DNA from: Rhizoctonia solani
Taxonomy: Eukaryota; Basidiomycota; Agaricomycetes; Cantharellales; Ceratobasidiaceae
Length of the DNA: 64,000 nt
Assembly: GCF_016906535.1 (NCBI RefSeq)
Contig: NC_057373.1
Coordinates: forward strand, 3,692,862-3,756,861
Reading direction: 5' to 3'
The first letter of the stretch is position 1. Each line of letters begins with the position of its first letter. Under the pieces are notes generated by a model. It ran no database searches. It was not told where the DNA came from and saw nothing but the letters and a program-made list of their open reading frames with translations. Below, in pieces: positions 22,868-32,749 of the stretch. A program made the position numbers and the translations under genes.

Positions 22868-24436
22868 ATGCCCCCTCATTCAACTACTGCCATGGTTTGT
22901 CTCAACTCTGTTGCTTGCACTCAATCAGCTCTTTGTCTAAGATTGTTATATCCCAATGCCCACGCATTGCCCTTGCACAGAGATCCCCACGGCAAGGGCC
23001 CTTCTGCCGGTTTGTCTGACTTTCAACTGTTACTGGCCACACCCTCCACAGTGAACCTATGCTTTGTCCTGTACTCACTCACGCCAAACCTGTCTGGTCT
23101 GCAGCACCAATTCTCTTCAACAACCACTGGTCAGCTCAGAAAAGCCATCAACAATGGGCTTGCTGCTTGTACATAGAAGAACTACAGGGCGTTCATTGGA
23201 CAACTCAAGTCATTTTGTAGGGACAAGAGAGTTGTGGAGTCAGACACATTTCCTGCTAGCAAACTGGTCCTCTGCACCTTCATTGGTTCTCTTACCAACA
23301 ACAAGTCAGGGAGCATGGCAAGTGCCACAGTTGCAGCCCTAAAAGCCTGGCATTGCTTGCATGGAGCTGTCTGGAATGGGGGATACCTTTTGTTGCATGT
23401 CTTGAAGGGGGTCACAAATTTGGCTCCCCAATCTTCCCAATGTCCACCTAGACCTCCAATCACAGTTGCAATGCTGCACTCTTTGCAAACCTGTTTAAAT
23501 TGACAATTGCCTTTTGATGTGGCAGTTTTTGTGGCAGCCCTGTCTGCCTTCTGGGGTCAATGCTGTTTAGGGGAGCTTTTAGGCTTGGCCCAACTGCAGC
23601 ATACCCCCTCTACTGCTCCCTTGCATTCCTTGTTTGTGTTCCCACCCACATTGCAACTGCAGCCACATCCCTACACATCCAACATCTCAATCCAGCTTCC
23701 TTGTACCAAGACAAGCCAAGCCATTGGCAAAATCATACACCTAGCTAGCCAGCGCAACAGTTTGTCCCCAATTGCAGCCATTGCCGCTCATCTTGGTATC
23801 AACTCAGGAATCCCACTGTTGCACCACATATTTGTGTACACATCCAACAATGGTGTTATTTGTTGTCTTACTTGCAAATATTTCTTGGCACAGTGTAACA
23901 AGATTTGGACTGCCAGTGGATTCCCTAGTCTCTCTGGGCACTCATTTAGAATTGGCAGAACTCACACCTATCTCACTTCCAGTGTCCCTAGCAACATTGT
24001 CAAGAAGATGGGTTGTTGGTCCTTGGACACTTTCCTAAAATACTGGCAAAACGTCAACTTGTTAATTGAGCTGCATGCTAAGGACATAACAGCGCCCACA
24101 CATTCATCCCATATTCTCCCCCCCTCCCAGCCACAGCCCCAGGACATTGTTGCCACACATAAGCCAATTTGTTTTATGCAGTGCCTTCAAACATGCATGG
24201 GGTGCCACGCTTGCCTGCCTGCATGTGTGTGTTTGCAGTTGCACCCTTTGCCACCTGCTTGCTTTGTCCTTGTTTCTCACCCTTCACTCTGTTCTTGTCC
24301 TCTTGCTCCTGCTCTCTGGTGGAGCTTGCTTGGTGGCGCAGCCCCAGTGGCTCCTTGGTGCGGTGTTCTGCCTCTCCAGCCCCCATCTTGCTTTGCCCAC
24401 CAGTCCTGGTCATTCTGTTTCTTCTCACTATCCTAG
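22868..24436 (+). pseudogene. DIRS-type tyrosine recombinase, broken
   Basis: One frame, interrupted by TAG at 23174 and TGA at 23501, encodes a tyrosine recombinase. Seen motifs: a SAM-like core-binding segment (about 23180-23500), the Arg-I box region FWGQCCLGELL (about 23540-23575), HSFRIGRTHTYL (H-x-x-R box) and GCWSLDTFLKYWQ with the expected nucleophilic tyrosine (about 24005-24050). At the first catalytic arginine the protein has cysteine (TGC; CGC in the usual motif), so the enzyme should be inactive even without the stops. The last 100 residues are low-complexity Cys/Leu/Pro and may be read-through. In DIRS elements this enzyme integrates a circular DNA copy without target duplication. 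Confidence 0.82.
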
Positions 24437-24746
24437 TGCTTTCTTCCTCCCCCAATTTGCTGTGCCAGCCCAAGGCCAAGTGTGTCTTTTGTCATTCCCT
24501 TCCAGTATAGATTTTCACATATATACATATAGGTTTTCTTGTATCCCAGGTGCAATACCACTGAGTGAGTGTGTGAAATTAGTACAGTGCAGACATCCCA
24601 ATCCCTGCTTGTTGTATTGGGCATACATACATACAATTGACTGTGCTTGCTGAAATATATTAGTTACTGGCAGAGTCCAAACTGTTGAAATTGCAATGGT
24701 TCCTCAATTATTTTCTTATATTCTCTGTCTTTCTTGTATCCCTCTG
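24437..24746. other. 3' tail of the DIRS-like element, no gene
   Basis: C/T-rich sequence that continues the DIRS-like element. It contains no convincing ORF; the reading frames across it are low-complexity. The terminal repeats expected of DIRS elements were not identified. Confidence 0.4.
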
Positions 24747-25208
24747 TGTCATGAGCCTCACCTCCTGACATGTGTATTGGCTTGTTTGCTCTGTAGCCTC
24801 CTGCCAGCATGTATTCAGAGAGTCCACCTTCTGCTTGATCTGTATCCATCTGATTTGTTTGCATGTTTCCTTTCTTCCTTGTTTGTGTGCTTCCCTCTTC
24901 TCTTTCTGTTCCTTCCACTTAGTCCAGACTTACTCTGTTCCAAATGCTTCTATCTTACTTATCTTGCTGTGTACCAGCCTGGTTTACTGTATAGAGCTTC
25001 TTAACCATGTCCTCTACCTCCCTCTCAGTTGTACAGCCTGGATGCTGCCTCTTCTCATGTATTTACCCCTTTTTCTATTTTGTTATAAAAGACAACTGTG
25101 AATTGTGTAGGAAACCCCAAGAACAATTCACCTTGTCAATTCCATTGCTCCTTACTGTGTGAATCCTCACTTTCTTCACAGTCCACTGATTTTCTCTTGG
25201 TTGTTACA
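24747..25208 (+). repeat. Solo LTR (family C)
   Basis: Starts TGTCATGAGCC and ends GGTTGTTACA. Flanks read CTCTG on the left and CTCTA on the right, a 5-bp target duplication with one mismatch. The body matches the LTRs at 26464-26913 (inverted) and 30133-30585 but is more diverged. Includes TGTTATAAAA, a TATA-like box near 25080. Confidence 0.75.
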
Positions 25209-26459
25209 CTCTACTATTGAGCTCACTATATCTATGTTGCCCACTAGCTGTGTTATATGTCTGTGGTCTGATATGTCCATTGGGTATACTTGTCTCCTGT
25301 AGTATTCCTGCCCTCCAGCTCAACACTTGCTGGTGAGCTGATTGATCTGTTGACGTGTGTTTCACTTGTGGCTTCTATGGACCCCTTTGTGAGTTCATCC
25401 AATTCTTCTCTCCAATCAAGGTCCCAAATTGCTTTGTTATTAGTACTTCTTCTTTTCAGGGCCCATGTCCCAATACTCCTGTAATTGCTCCTTCCTTGGA
25501 TCTCTGGGTTGTATTGCTTTGGCACTACACAATGACAATTTGGGTTTTGTCACCCTTCCAAGGTGACTTGGCTCTTGGCTGCCACTTTTGCTGCTGTGCC
25601 AGTGATCATGGGTTGTGTGATTTGTCCAATGTGTCATAACCCATGCCTTTGCTGGCATGTCTCCTGACCAAGCTACCTACTAATAGGATATTCCACAGTC
25701 TTTAGAAGACCACATATACTCACATATATGCAGTCAGAACTGTCATTACTCTAAGGGCTCACAACTTAGAGACTGACAGTCCACCAGGTCACATGACCTC
25801 CCCCCCTCCAGTCCTTTGTCAAATACTATACTAAACTACTATGGATTTGAGGTGGGGGGGGGATGACATAATCTCTTCTATAATAATATCTTGTTCAGAC
25901 CTGGCCTGCAGCAAGGGGGGTGGGGGGAGTGCAACATCCCCCAGCAACTTATATTATTAATATATCACTGTGCATCATATATACTCTATATATCTTTGAC
26001 AGTGGATATCTATGGTCATAACCCTTCCACATATGGGTTATGACACAATGGGTGGATGCATGCCCCTTATCTTATTGCTTTTCTTTGTGTCCACCATGTA
26101 TTTGCTCTCTGCCCATTCTGTTCCTATTTTGTCTTTGCTGTACGTCCTTGAGAGGGCATTGCCCAGCATGTTCTGGGTCCCTTCTATGTATCTGATTGTA
26201 AAGTCAAACTCATGTATTCTTTCTAACCATCTCACTTGTTGTGCATGTATCTTCTTCTGGGATAGTAAAACTCTGGTGCCTTGTGATTGATGAATACCTC
26301 AAAATTCATGCTGTACAGTAGTGGTTGGAACTTGTCCAACAATACCACTATGGCCAGGGCCTCTTGTTCTGTCACTGTATAATTCTGTTGCACTGCTGTG
26401 AACTTAGCCAACCAAAAGGCTGCTACAGCAGCAGTCTGCCATTCCTTCCCTTGGCTCAC
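25209..26459 (-). pseudogene. Gypsy RNase H fragment, interrupted by a solo LTR
   Basis: On the minus strand, 26459-26046 encodes the end of an RNase H domain: AKFTAVQQNYTVTEQEALAI, then FQPLLYSMNFEVFINHKA and the IHEFDFTIRYIEGTQN segment typical before the integrase. The frame then runs into an LTR (25632-26045) and continues to about 25253 in degraded form without a recognisable domain. FEVFINHKA has N where catalytic D is usual (TDHKA). Upstream it is cut by another LTR at 26464. The type differs from the other gypsy elements here. Confidence 0.75.
25632..26045 (+). repeat. Solo LTR, family S, copy 1
   Basis: TGTCATAACCCAT at the left, ATGGGTTATGACA at the right, flanked by a perfect 5-bp duplication CAATG (25627-25631, 26046-26050). 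It contains a long G run near 25852 and a C run near 25800. No internal domain and no ORF. Related copies are at 38781-39245 (same orientation) and 42753-43191 (opposite). Confidence 0.85.
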
Positions 26460-26463
26460 CAGT

Positions 26464-26913
26464 TGTCACAACCAAGAATGAAATGACTGCTGTGAGATAA
26501 TGAGACAATTCACACAGATGAGAGAGTGGGAAATTGACAAGGTGAATTGTTCTTGGGGTTTCCAAGCCAATTCACAGTCTTCTTTTATAACAAAAGTGAA
26601 AAGGGGTAGATACGAGGAGAAGGGACAGTGTCCGGGCTGCACAACTTGGAAGCAAGATAGAGAGAGCATATGGCTCAGAAGCTCGACACATTGAACCGGG
26701 CTGGTGCGCAGCAAGATAGAAGCACTTAGAGCAGAGTAAGTCCAGGCTAAGTGCAAGAAGGGAACAAGGAAGAGGGAAGAACATAAATAGGGAAGATAGG
26801 AACTATGCACACAGATGAGATGGATACAGATGAGCTCCCCAGACAAATACATTGGGGGGAGGAAGGGAGTGACAGGCAACACATAATCATGTTAGGAGGT
26901 AAGGCTCATGACA
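26464..26913 (-). repeat. 3' LTR of the minus-strand gypsy element (family C)
   Basis: On the minus strand it begins TGTCATGAGCC after a polypurine tract (GGGGGGGCAA) and ends GGTTGTGACA. Its sequence is about 90% or more like the LTR at 30133-30585 read in reverse. It interrupts the RNase H fragment ending at 26459. Confidence 0.85.
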
Positions 26914-26955
26914 TTGCCCCCCCTCAAAAGCCCTTAGGCAGTGACAAAGGGCTGC

Positions 26956-27687
26956 TTACATCCATTCAGAACAATCAATAGCTAGTAACTCCTCAAAACT
27001 AAACAGTTCCTCATTCTCCCTGCCTTCAAATGTTTCCACATTCCTTCTTATCTCCTCATTGCCCCATCCTAGGTAGCTCTGAGGCTCCCATTGTGTTTCT
27101 CTCACTGGAGACAAGTATCCTGGGGTCCAGCAAGTGTCTGGTGTGCTGGAGAACAGGGGGAAGGGTAAGGGTGCTGGTGCATGCGCCTCTGTTGGCCTGG
27201 GAGTGTCTGGGTGTGCTGAAGGGGTCACTGGCGTTGCTGGCCTGCTTATGTAGGCTGGTGGGTCTGCTGGGCAAAGCAGAATGAGTTTCTGCATTGCCTG
27301 GGTTAGCTCTCTTGCAGATGGAGGTGTGGAGACTGTAGGGGGTGGGGTAGCAAACCCATGGCAATGCCATTGTGCCAGATCCCTGAAAGCACCTAGATGG
27401 GAGGCAATGAAGTGACACCAGCAGTATACTTGCTTTCCATACAGTGTATCTGGCCCTTCTTCTCCCCTGGGGTTGAGTCAATAAAGAAATCCCCACTTGG
27501 GGTGCTTGTACACACTGCGCTTGAAGAACCTGACCTTGTTGTGACTGCTGGCGCTCATCAGAGTGTAAATTATGTTGGCAGAGCTGTCTAGGTGTGCTTT
27601 CATCTCCTCTGGGCCATTCATGATGTAGCAATTGATGTTGAGGCAGGGGTTGTAGGCCAAGGCATTGAAGGAGCTGAAGATGGGCAT
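26956..27687 (-). pseudogene. Extra ORF after pol in the minus-strand gypsy element
   Basis: A 244-codon minus-strand frame starts at ATG 27687 and contains one TGA (27478-27480, probably CGA). It overlaps the degraded tail of pol in another frame. Visible features: MPIFSSF start, MKAHLDSSANIIYTL, a Lys/Arg segment (RFFKRSVYKHPKW), VYCWCHFIASHLGAF, a Pro-rich middle and an acidic end. Start, spacing of AHL-x4-A-x2-I-[YF]-x-L and the V-Y-x-W ... SH motif resemble the extra ORF at 14732-15994. Family and function are unknown. It stops 43 bp before the 3' LTR. Confidence 0.65.
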
Positions 27688-27699
27688 GCTGGGACAGAG

Positions 27700-30132
27700 G
27701 AGTGCGCAAGAAGAGCTTAGCAGGGCAAGTTTTGGCAGCAAGAGCTTGTAAAGTGACAAAGCAAGCAGTTTTGGACTTGCTGTGTTGCTTGACTATCTTC
27801 CCTCTTCTAACTTTGCGCGCATTTGCAGGGATGGCGTTGTTGGCTGCTGGAGCATCCGGGTAATTGGCAAAGAAGTTGCGCAATTTGTCCTTGCAATGCT
27901 GTAGATCCTTGGCTGGTTCCCATGTGTCCTCATGGGGCGCATATCCCTTCCATCTCATCCTGTACTTCCAGATTCTGTCTTCTGCTGCCCAATCTACAAA
28001 TTTGTCTACTTTGTACTCTTCTTCTCCTTCTGCTGTGATCACAGGCGGCGGAGGGGTGAATGTGCAATCAAACTCTGTGTCTTGTTTGAAAGCAGACAAT
28101 AAGCTGACATGGAACACGTCATGGATTCTCATGGTCTCAGGGAGAGCCAGGCAATAGGCGTGAGAGCCCACTCTTTCTATGACAGGGAAAGGGCCATACT
28201 GCTTATGGTCTAGCTTTTTGTTGGGATGCTACAACGTGATATTGGAAGCCAGAAGCCAAACTTTGTCTCCTGGTTGAAACTCAGGAGGTGGTTTCCCTGT
28301 GTCTGCCTGTTTGTAACGCTCCTGAGCCCATTTGATTGATGCCTGTACTTCCTGAATTGTCTCAGCCAGTTGCTTGGCTCTGTCATCAGCAATGGGCAAT
28401 CCAGTGGGTTCCAGGAGTGGTGAAATGACAGGAGAACGTCCATACACAATCTCAAAGGGCAATTTGCCTGTTGCTTTGCTTCTGGCGTTGTTGTGAGCAA
28501 ATTCAGCCAGTGGGAGCCAATCAACACAATCAGACTGTCTATGATTAATGAAGGGACGTAGGTAAGCCTCTAGCCATTGGTTCTTGATCTGAGTTTGCCC
28601 ATCAGATTGTGGGTGGTCAGCAGTAGAGAAACTAGGAGTGATTTGCAGAGATCTGTAGAGTGCCTTGAGGAACTTGGAGTTGAATGTAGTCCCTCTGTCA
28701 GACACAGTGCGCTTGGGAGTCCCATGTAGCTTCCAGACATGCTCCAGGAACATCTGAGCAACATCCTCAGCAGTAGCAGTTTCTTTGCAGGGAATCAGGT
28801 GCATCATCTTTGAGAAGCGGTCTACAACCACCAGGATGCTGTCATAACCCTTACACTTAAACTTGACAATGAAATCATATGAGATGTCTTCCCAGGGACC
28901 TGCAGGGACAGAAAGCAGGTTGAGAGCATAGTTGTGTGCATGGCCCTTGCTTCTTTGGCAGATTTCACAAGACTCCACATAGCAATTGACTTGGAATTTC
29001 ATTGCTGGCCAGTAGTAGTGACAACTGATTAACTCTAGAGTTTGTGCTCTTCCTTGGTGACCAGAAGCAGGAGAATCATGGAAGTGAGATAAGAGCTGCT
29101 GTTTGATCTCAGGTTCATCTGGCACAACTACTCTTCCTTGATACAATAGTAGACCCTCCTGAATTGTATAGTCCTTGAACCTTTGTGCAATGTTGTGGGG
29201 CATGGATTTAGGGTCTGATACAGCTAGCTGTCAGAGCCAACAACTACCACAGGGTAAACCTAACTAGCTAACAGCCCAGAGGGACTTAAGTATGGGCTAG
29301 TAGGTAACAGAGCTCAAGGCAACTGCCAGATAAGGGGTTGGACAAGACCAATGTAGTAAGAGTGCACTATGCTGTTAAGACAGCTGGGCAAGGGACCTTT
29401 GACAGGGACTGGTATGCTCTCAGGCAATCTTAGGTGTATGTCTTAGGGTAGTAGGTGTGGAAGGGATAAAAGGTCTGAGGCTTAAGGCTCTCAGAACCCT
29501 CCTTATATATTCAACAGAGAAGGGGAAGAGTAATTACATGTACAAACATAACAACAGAGATAAGGTCACATGACCAGAGATAAGAAAGACATGATCACAT
29601 GACTAAAGGTAATGTGATTTGATTACATAATAAACGCTCAGCGCTTAAATAGCATAAAGATGCATATATCCATAAATCTTCATGAAAATAGCGCGTATAT
29701 TCACTATTTCTTCAACTTAGTGGATTCTAAGGTGATCACGCCTCTAGAGCATGACACTAGCAAGATTGTGTCAAGACTAGGATCTTCCTGAGTAGCTTCC
29801 TTGATTTGATCCAGCAAGGATGAATTCATGTGTGCTGAAAATGCCTCAAAATGAGATTCTGGAATCATAACTTGTGGAGATGGTTCTAAGTCTGTGTGAT
29901 CTGGTTGTCTTGACAGGGGGTCAGGTTTCTGTGACTGTTTCCTGGGTCTATAAACAATAACAAAGTTGTAGGACGCCCACATGAGATGCCAGCGCGCATG
30001 ATGCCTGTTGAAGGTTCTAGCTAATTTCCAGCACTCCAGATTCTTGTGGTCAGTAAACACAGTGATTGGCTGCTCAGTTCCTTCCAGGAAGATTCTCCAG
30101 TGCTCAAATGCACAAATGATGGCAAGTAGCTC
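27700..30132 (-). pseudogene. Gypsy pol fragment: RNase H, integrase, chromodomain
   Basis: Read from 30132 downwards, the frame begins inside RNase H (ELLAIICAFEHW, VFTDHKNLECW) and is interrupted by a solo LTR (29229-29756). It continues with integrase HHCC (ASGHQGRAQTLEL, then CEICQRSKG), the DDE core (YDFIVKF, VVDRFSKM, SDRGTTF, DGQTQIKNQ) and a chromodomain (EEEYKVDKFVDW, RWKGYAPHED, TWEP; about 28030-27890). A TAG at 28229 splits integrase from chromodomain. The glutamate of the DDE triad reads Q (DGQTQ), so integrase would be inactive. RT, protease and gag are missing: the 5' side is cut at 30133 by an LTR in the opposite orientation. Confidence 0.9.
29229..29756 (-). repeat. Solo LTR (family G) inside gypsy pol
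   Basis: TGTCAGAGCC...GCATGACA, flanked by a perfect 5-bp duplication CTAGC (29224-29228, 29757-29761). On the minus strand a TATA box (GAATATATAAGGAGG) precedes the likely start, so the LTR lies on the minus strand. Removing it joins RNase H to the integrase linker in frame. Confidence 0.85.
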
Positions 30133-30585
30133 TGTCATGAGCCTCACCTGCTGACATGATTATGTGCTGCCTGTCACCTCCCTCCCCCCAGTGTATTTGT
30201 CTGGGGGACTCATCTGCATCCATCTCATCTGTTTGCATAGTTCCTATCTTCCCTGTTTATGTTCTTCCCTCTTCCTTGTTCCCTTCTTGCACTTAGCCCG
30301 GACTTACTCCGCTCTAAGTGCTTCTATCTCGCTTATCTTGCTGCGCACCAACCCGGTTCAATGTGTAGAGCTTCTGAGCCATATGCTCCATCTTGCTTCC
30401 AAGTTGTGCGGCCCAAACACCGTCCCTCCTCCTTGTATTTACCCCCTTTCACTTTTGTTATAAAAAGAAGACTGTGAATTGCCTCGGAAACCCCAAGAAC
30501 AATTCACCTTGTTGATTTCCCACTCTCTCATCTGTGTGAATTGTCTCATCATCTCACAGCAGTCATTTCATTTTTGGTTGTGACA
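30133..30585 (+). repeat. LTR (family C) facing its relative
   Basis: Starts TGTCATGAGCC and ends GGTTGTGACA; near-identical in reverse to 26464-26913. The flanks (AGCTC and TTGTG) do not match, so this is not a simple solo LTR. It may be the 5' LTR of a truncated plus-strand element whose gag-like ORF lies at 30807. Confidence 0.8.
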
Positions 30586-30806
30586 TTGTGAATTGTTCTT
30601 TCCTGGCTGTAGCCAATTTATCAACCTGGACATCACTCAGGTCCTCATCCCCACTGTTACTTCTTACAATTCTCTTTTCCCTTGCCACAGAGCGCACTGG
30701 GTTATTGCACACCGCCAACTAGGCTATCCTCACATTGACTCAGAAAGACCTGAACTCTTTTACCTCAATACACCCCTCAGATTGCGTGTAGTTTGCATCA
30801 GACGCT

Positions 30807-31346
30807 ATGGCAGATGCCAGATCACGCAAATCATCAATGGCCTCACTTGCATTGAGGCAGGCATCCCCTCTTATCACTCCAGCCACACTAGAAAGACCTT
30901 CTGACGCACCTATAAGTTGCACAAGGGTTGAACTCCGTTCAGAAATCCTCTGGCAGCAAGAGGATGCTACAAAACTTGATCACCTGCACAGATATCTCAT
31001 AGGCAACAATGCCAGCAGCAGATCTCAACCCCCAGCGCTCCACAGACTACTGGAGAAGAACACAGGGCACCTTTTCAGCCATCTAGATGCTTGGAAACAA
31101 GCCATGTTGCAGGATGTTACACAAGCAGTAGAGAGCGCAATTCAGCGCCTGCTGACTGTCCCCAGCAGCACAAATCCACACACACCTCCCAGAATAGTCT
31201 TCACAGTCATAGACAACACCCCCAAGGCCCCTTCTGGCTCAGACAGCTCAGGCAACAAGGACTTCTTAGTCCCTATCATGGATGAGCTTGACCCAAAAGG
31301 AAAAAGGGTCAAACTGGAGTCACCAGATCCACCTAAAACCTGTTAA
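30807..31346 (+). CDS. Hypothetical protein, possibly a truncated Gag
   Basis: An intact 179-residue ORF about 220 bp downstream of a family C LTR. I do not recognise it. Visible: a Ser/Arg-rich start (MADARSRKSSMAS), a helical Leu/His/Gln-rich middle (LHRLLEKNTGHLFSHLDAW, then VTQAVESAIQRLL) and a Ser/Pro/Lys-rich end with KGKRVKLE, a possible nuclear signal. The position and the coiled-coil-like middle fit the N-terminus of a gypsy Gag, but no capsid core or zinc knuckle is present because a repeat begins at 31349. Confidence 0.4.
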   Translation: MADARSRKSSMASLALRQASPLITPATLERPSDAPISCTRVELRSEILWQQEDATKLDHLHRYLIGNNASSRSQPPALHRLLEKNTGHLFSHLDAWKQAMLQDVTQAVESAIQRLLTVPSSTNPHTPPRIVFTVIDNTPKAPSGSDSSGNKDFLVPIMDELDPKGKRVKLESPDPPKTC

Positions 31347-31348
31347 GA

Positions 31349-32597
31349 GTTTTAAGGTGACTTAGGATGCATCCTAACACATCCTAGGTGACTTACATAA
31401 GCCACAAGTGCATAAGATTCCCCCTTTCCTCATCACACAGGTGACTGAACTTACATGAGACATGACTTAGATGGTTTTAAGGTGACTTAGGATGCATCCT
31501 AACACATCCTAGGTGACTTACATAAGCCACAAGTGCATAAGATTCCCCCTTTCCTCATCACACAGGTGACTGAACTTACATGAGACATGACTTAGATGGT
31601 TGGATATACTGGGTTAGGAAGTTAATTTAACCACTTGTATTTGAGCAGAAGTTTCCATGGCGTACCAGGTACGCCAGTCCCCAGACCAGTGTTGTAATGC
31701 TGCTACATGATCTTGCTTGAGGAGCAGCGTATTCAGTATGCTACGCCCTGGCATAGCCCTTTCACTTTTCTCAGATGGTCTGCCCTCCTGTGCAGCGTAC
31801 CTGGTACGCTACGCGCCAACACAGCTCTTTGCCATTTGTCACACTAGTCTCCTCTCTGAAGCGCAACGTAATGTGTACGCGTTTTGCCGTCAACCACTGC
31901 TCACATGTCATTAGATCTTATTGTATGTATTTTGTATTCTATGTGCTTGTCATTCATACCACTTATGCATGTGCGGATTTGCATCTTTTGACAGGTCTCA
32001 ATAATCGTTGCTGGAGATTTCATGCTTAAAAGATTGAACGTCCCACCACAATTAGTATCAGTCAATAGCCGCAGAGGAGTAGATAATGATAGAACTTTCA
32101 ATTATATCAAACGGAGTTGTTCTGACAGAGTAATAAATAAAACAAGAAAATACCAGCCAGAGCTCTTGAATATACTGGCGTACCAGGTACGCCAACTACA
32201 AGCATGGATAAAACCAAGCATGTGAGTCTGTATATAACATTTTCACTTCAGGCAAAATCAACATATTTCTACTTTAGCACATTGCAATTTACTGGCAATT
32301 ATCTTTGATGGCGTACCAGGTACGCCAGCCCCGACGTACTGGGCTTTCATGTCACGTGACCATTGTAAGTAGTGTAACAGGCCAATATCTGGCGTACCTG
32401 GTACGCCATCCCTAGACCCATGACCTATAGAGTGACCTGTATGTAAAATGATTACAAGCGCTGACCCCCCTTTGATTGTGTTCAAGTAAAATGTCTCTTT
32501 ACACTTTCCGCCTCAATGTATAGCTTTGTAACTGTAAGGAATGTACAATATTGTTATATTAACACTATTATATGCGAACCCCTTACATAATCAAGTC
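31349..32597 (+). repeat. Dispersed non-coding repeat R, copy 1, with palindromes
   Basis: About 1.12 kb (without a local duplication) shared with 42251-43823 and ending sharply after ACATAATCAAGT. It has no convincing ORF. It contains five palindromes of the form GGCGTACC-A/T-GGTACGCC or a close variant (near 31653, 31794, 32179, 32310, 32390). The nature of the repeat is unknown; no terminal repeat or polymerase domain was seen. Confidence 0.75.
31350..31599 (+). repeat. 125-bp tandem duplication
   Basis: Two near-identical copies starting TTTTAAGGTGACTTAGG at 31350 and 31475. The paralogous repeat at 42251 has only one copy, so the duplication is local and recent. Confidence 0.85.
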
Positions 32598-32749
32598 GAC
32601 TGTCCCGAGCACCACCATCCAGTGATGTTGGATTGTAACTTTGCTGTGGCTGCCAGGCTTGCTGCCTCGCAAGAGGGGCCGTTCGGTTAGCTTGGCGCTA
32701 GTTATGTCCAAGCATGTTATTGTTGTTACCGCTGGTTCGTGCAGCATCC

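Noticed and set aside
24147..24653. Cys/Leu-rich ORF after the recombinase domain
   Set aside because: Low-complexity overlapping frames in a C/T-rich tail with no motif.
30593..30904. 103-residue ORF after the family C LTR
   Set aside because: It overlaps the better-supported 30807-31346 ORF in another frame and has no motif; likely leader sequence.
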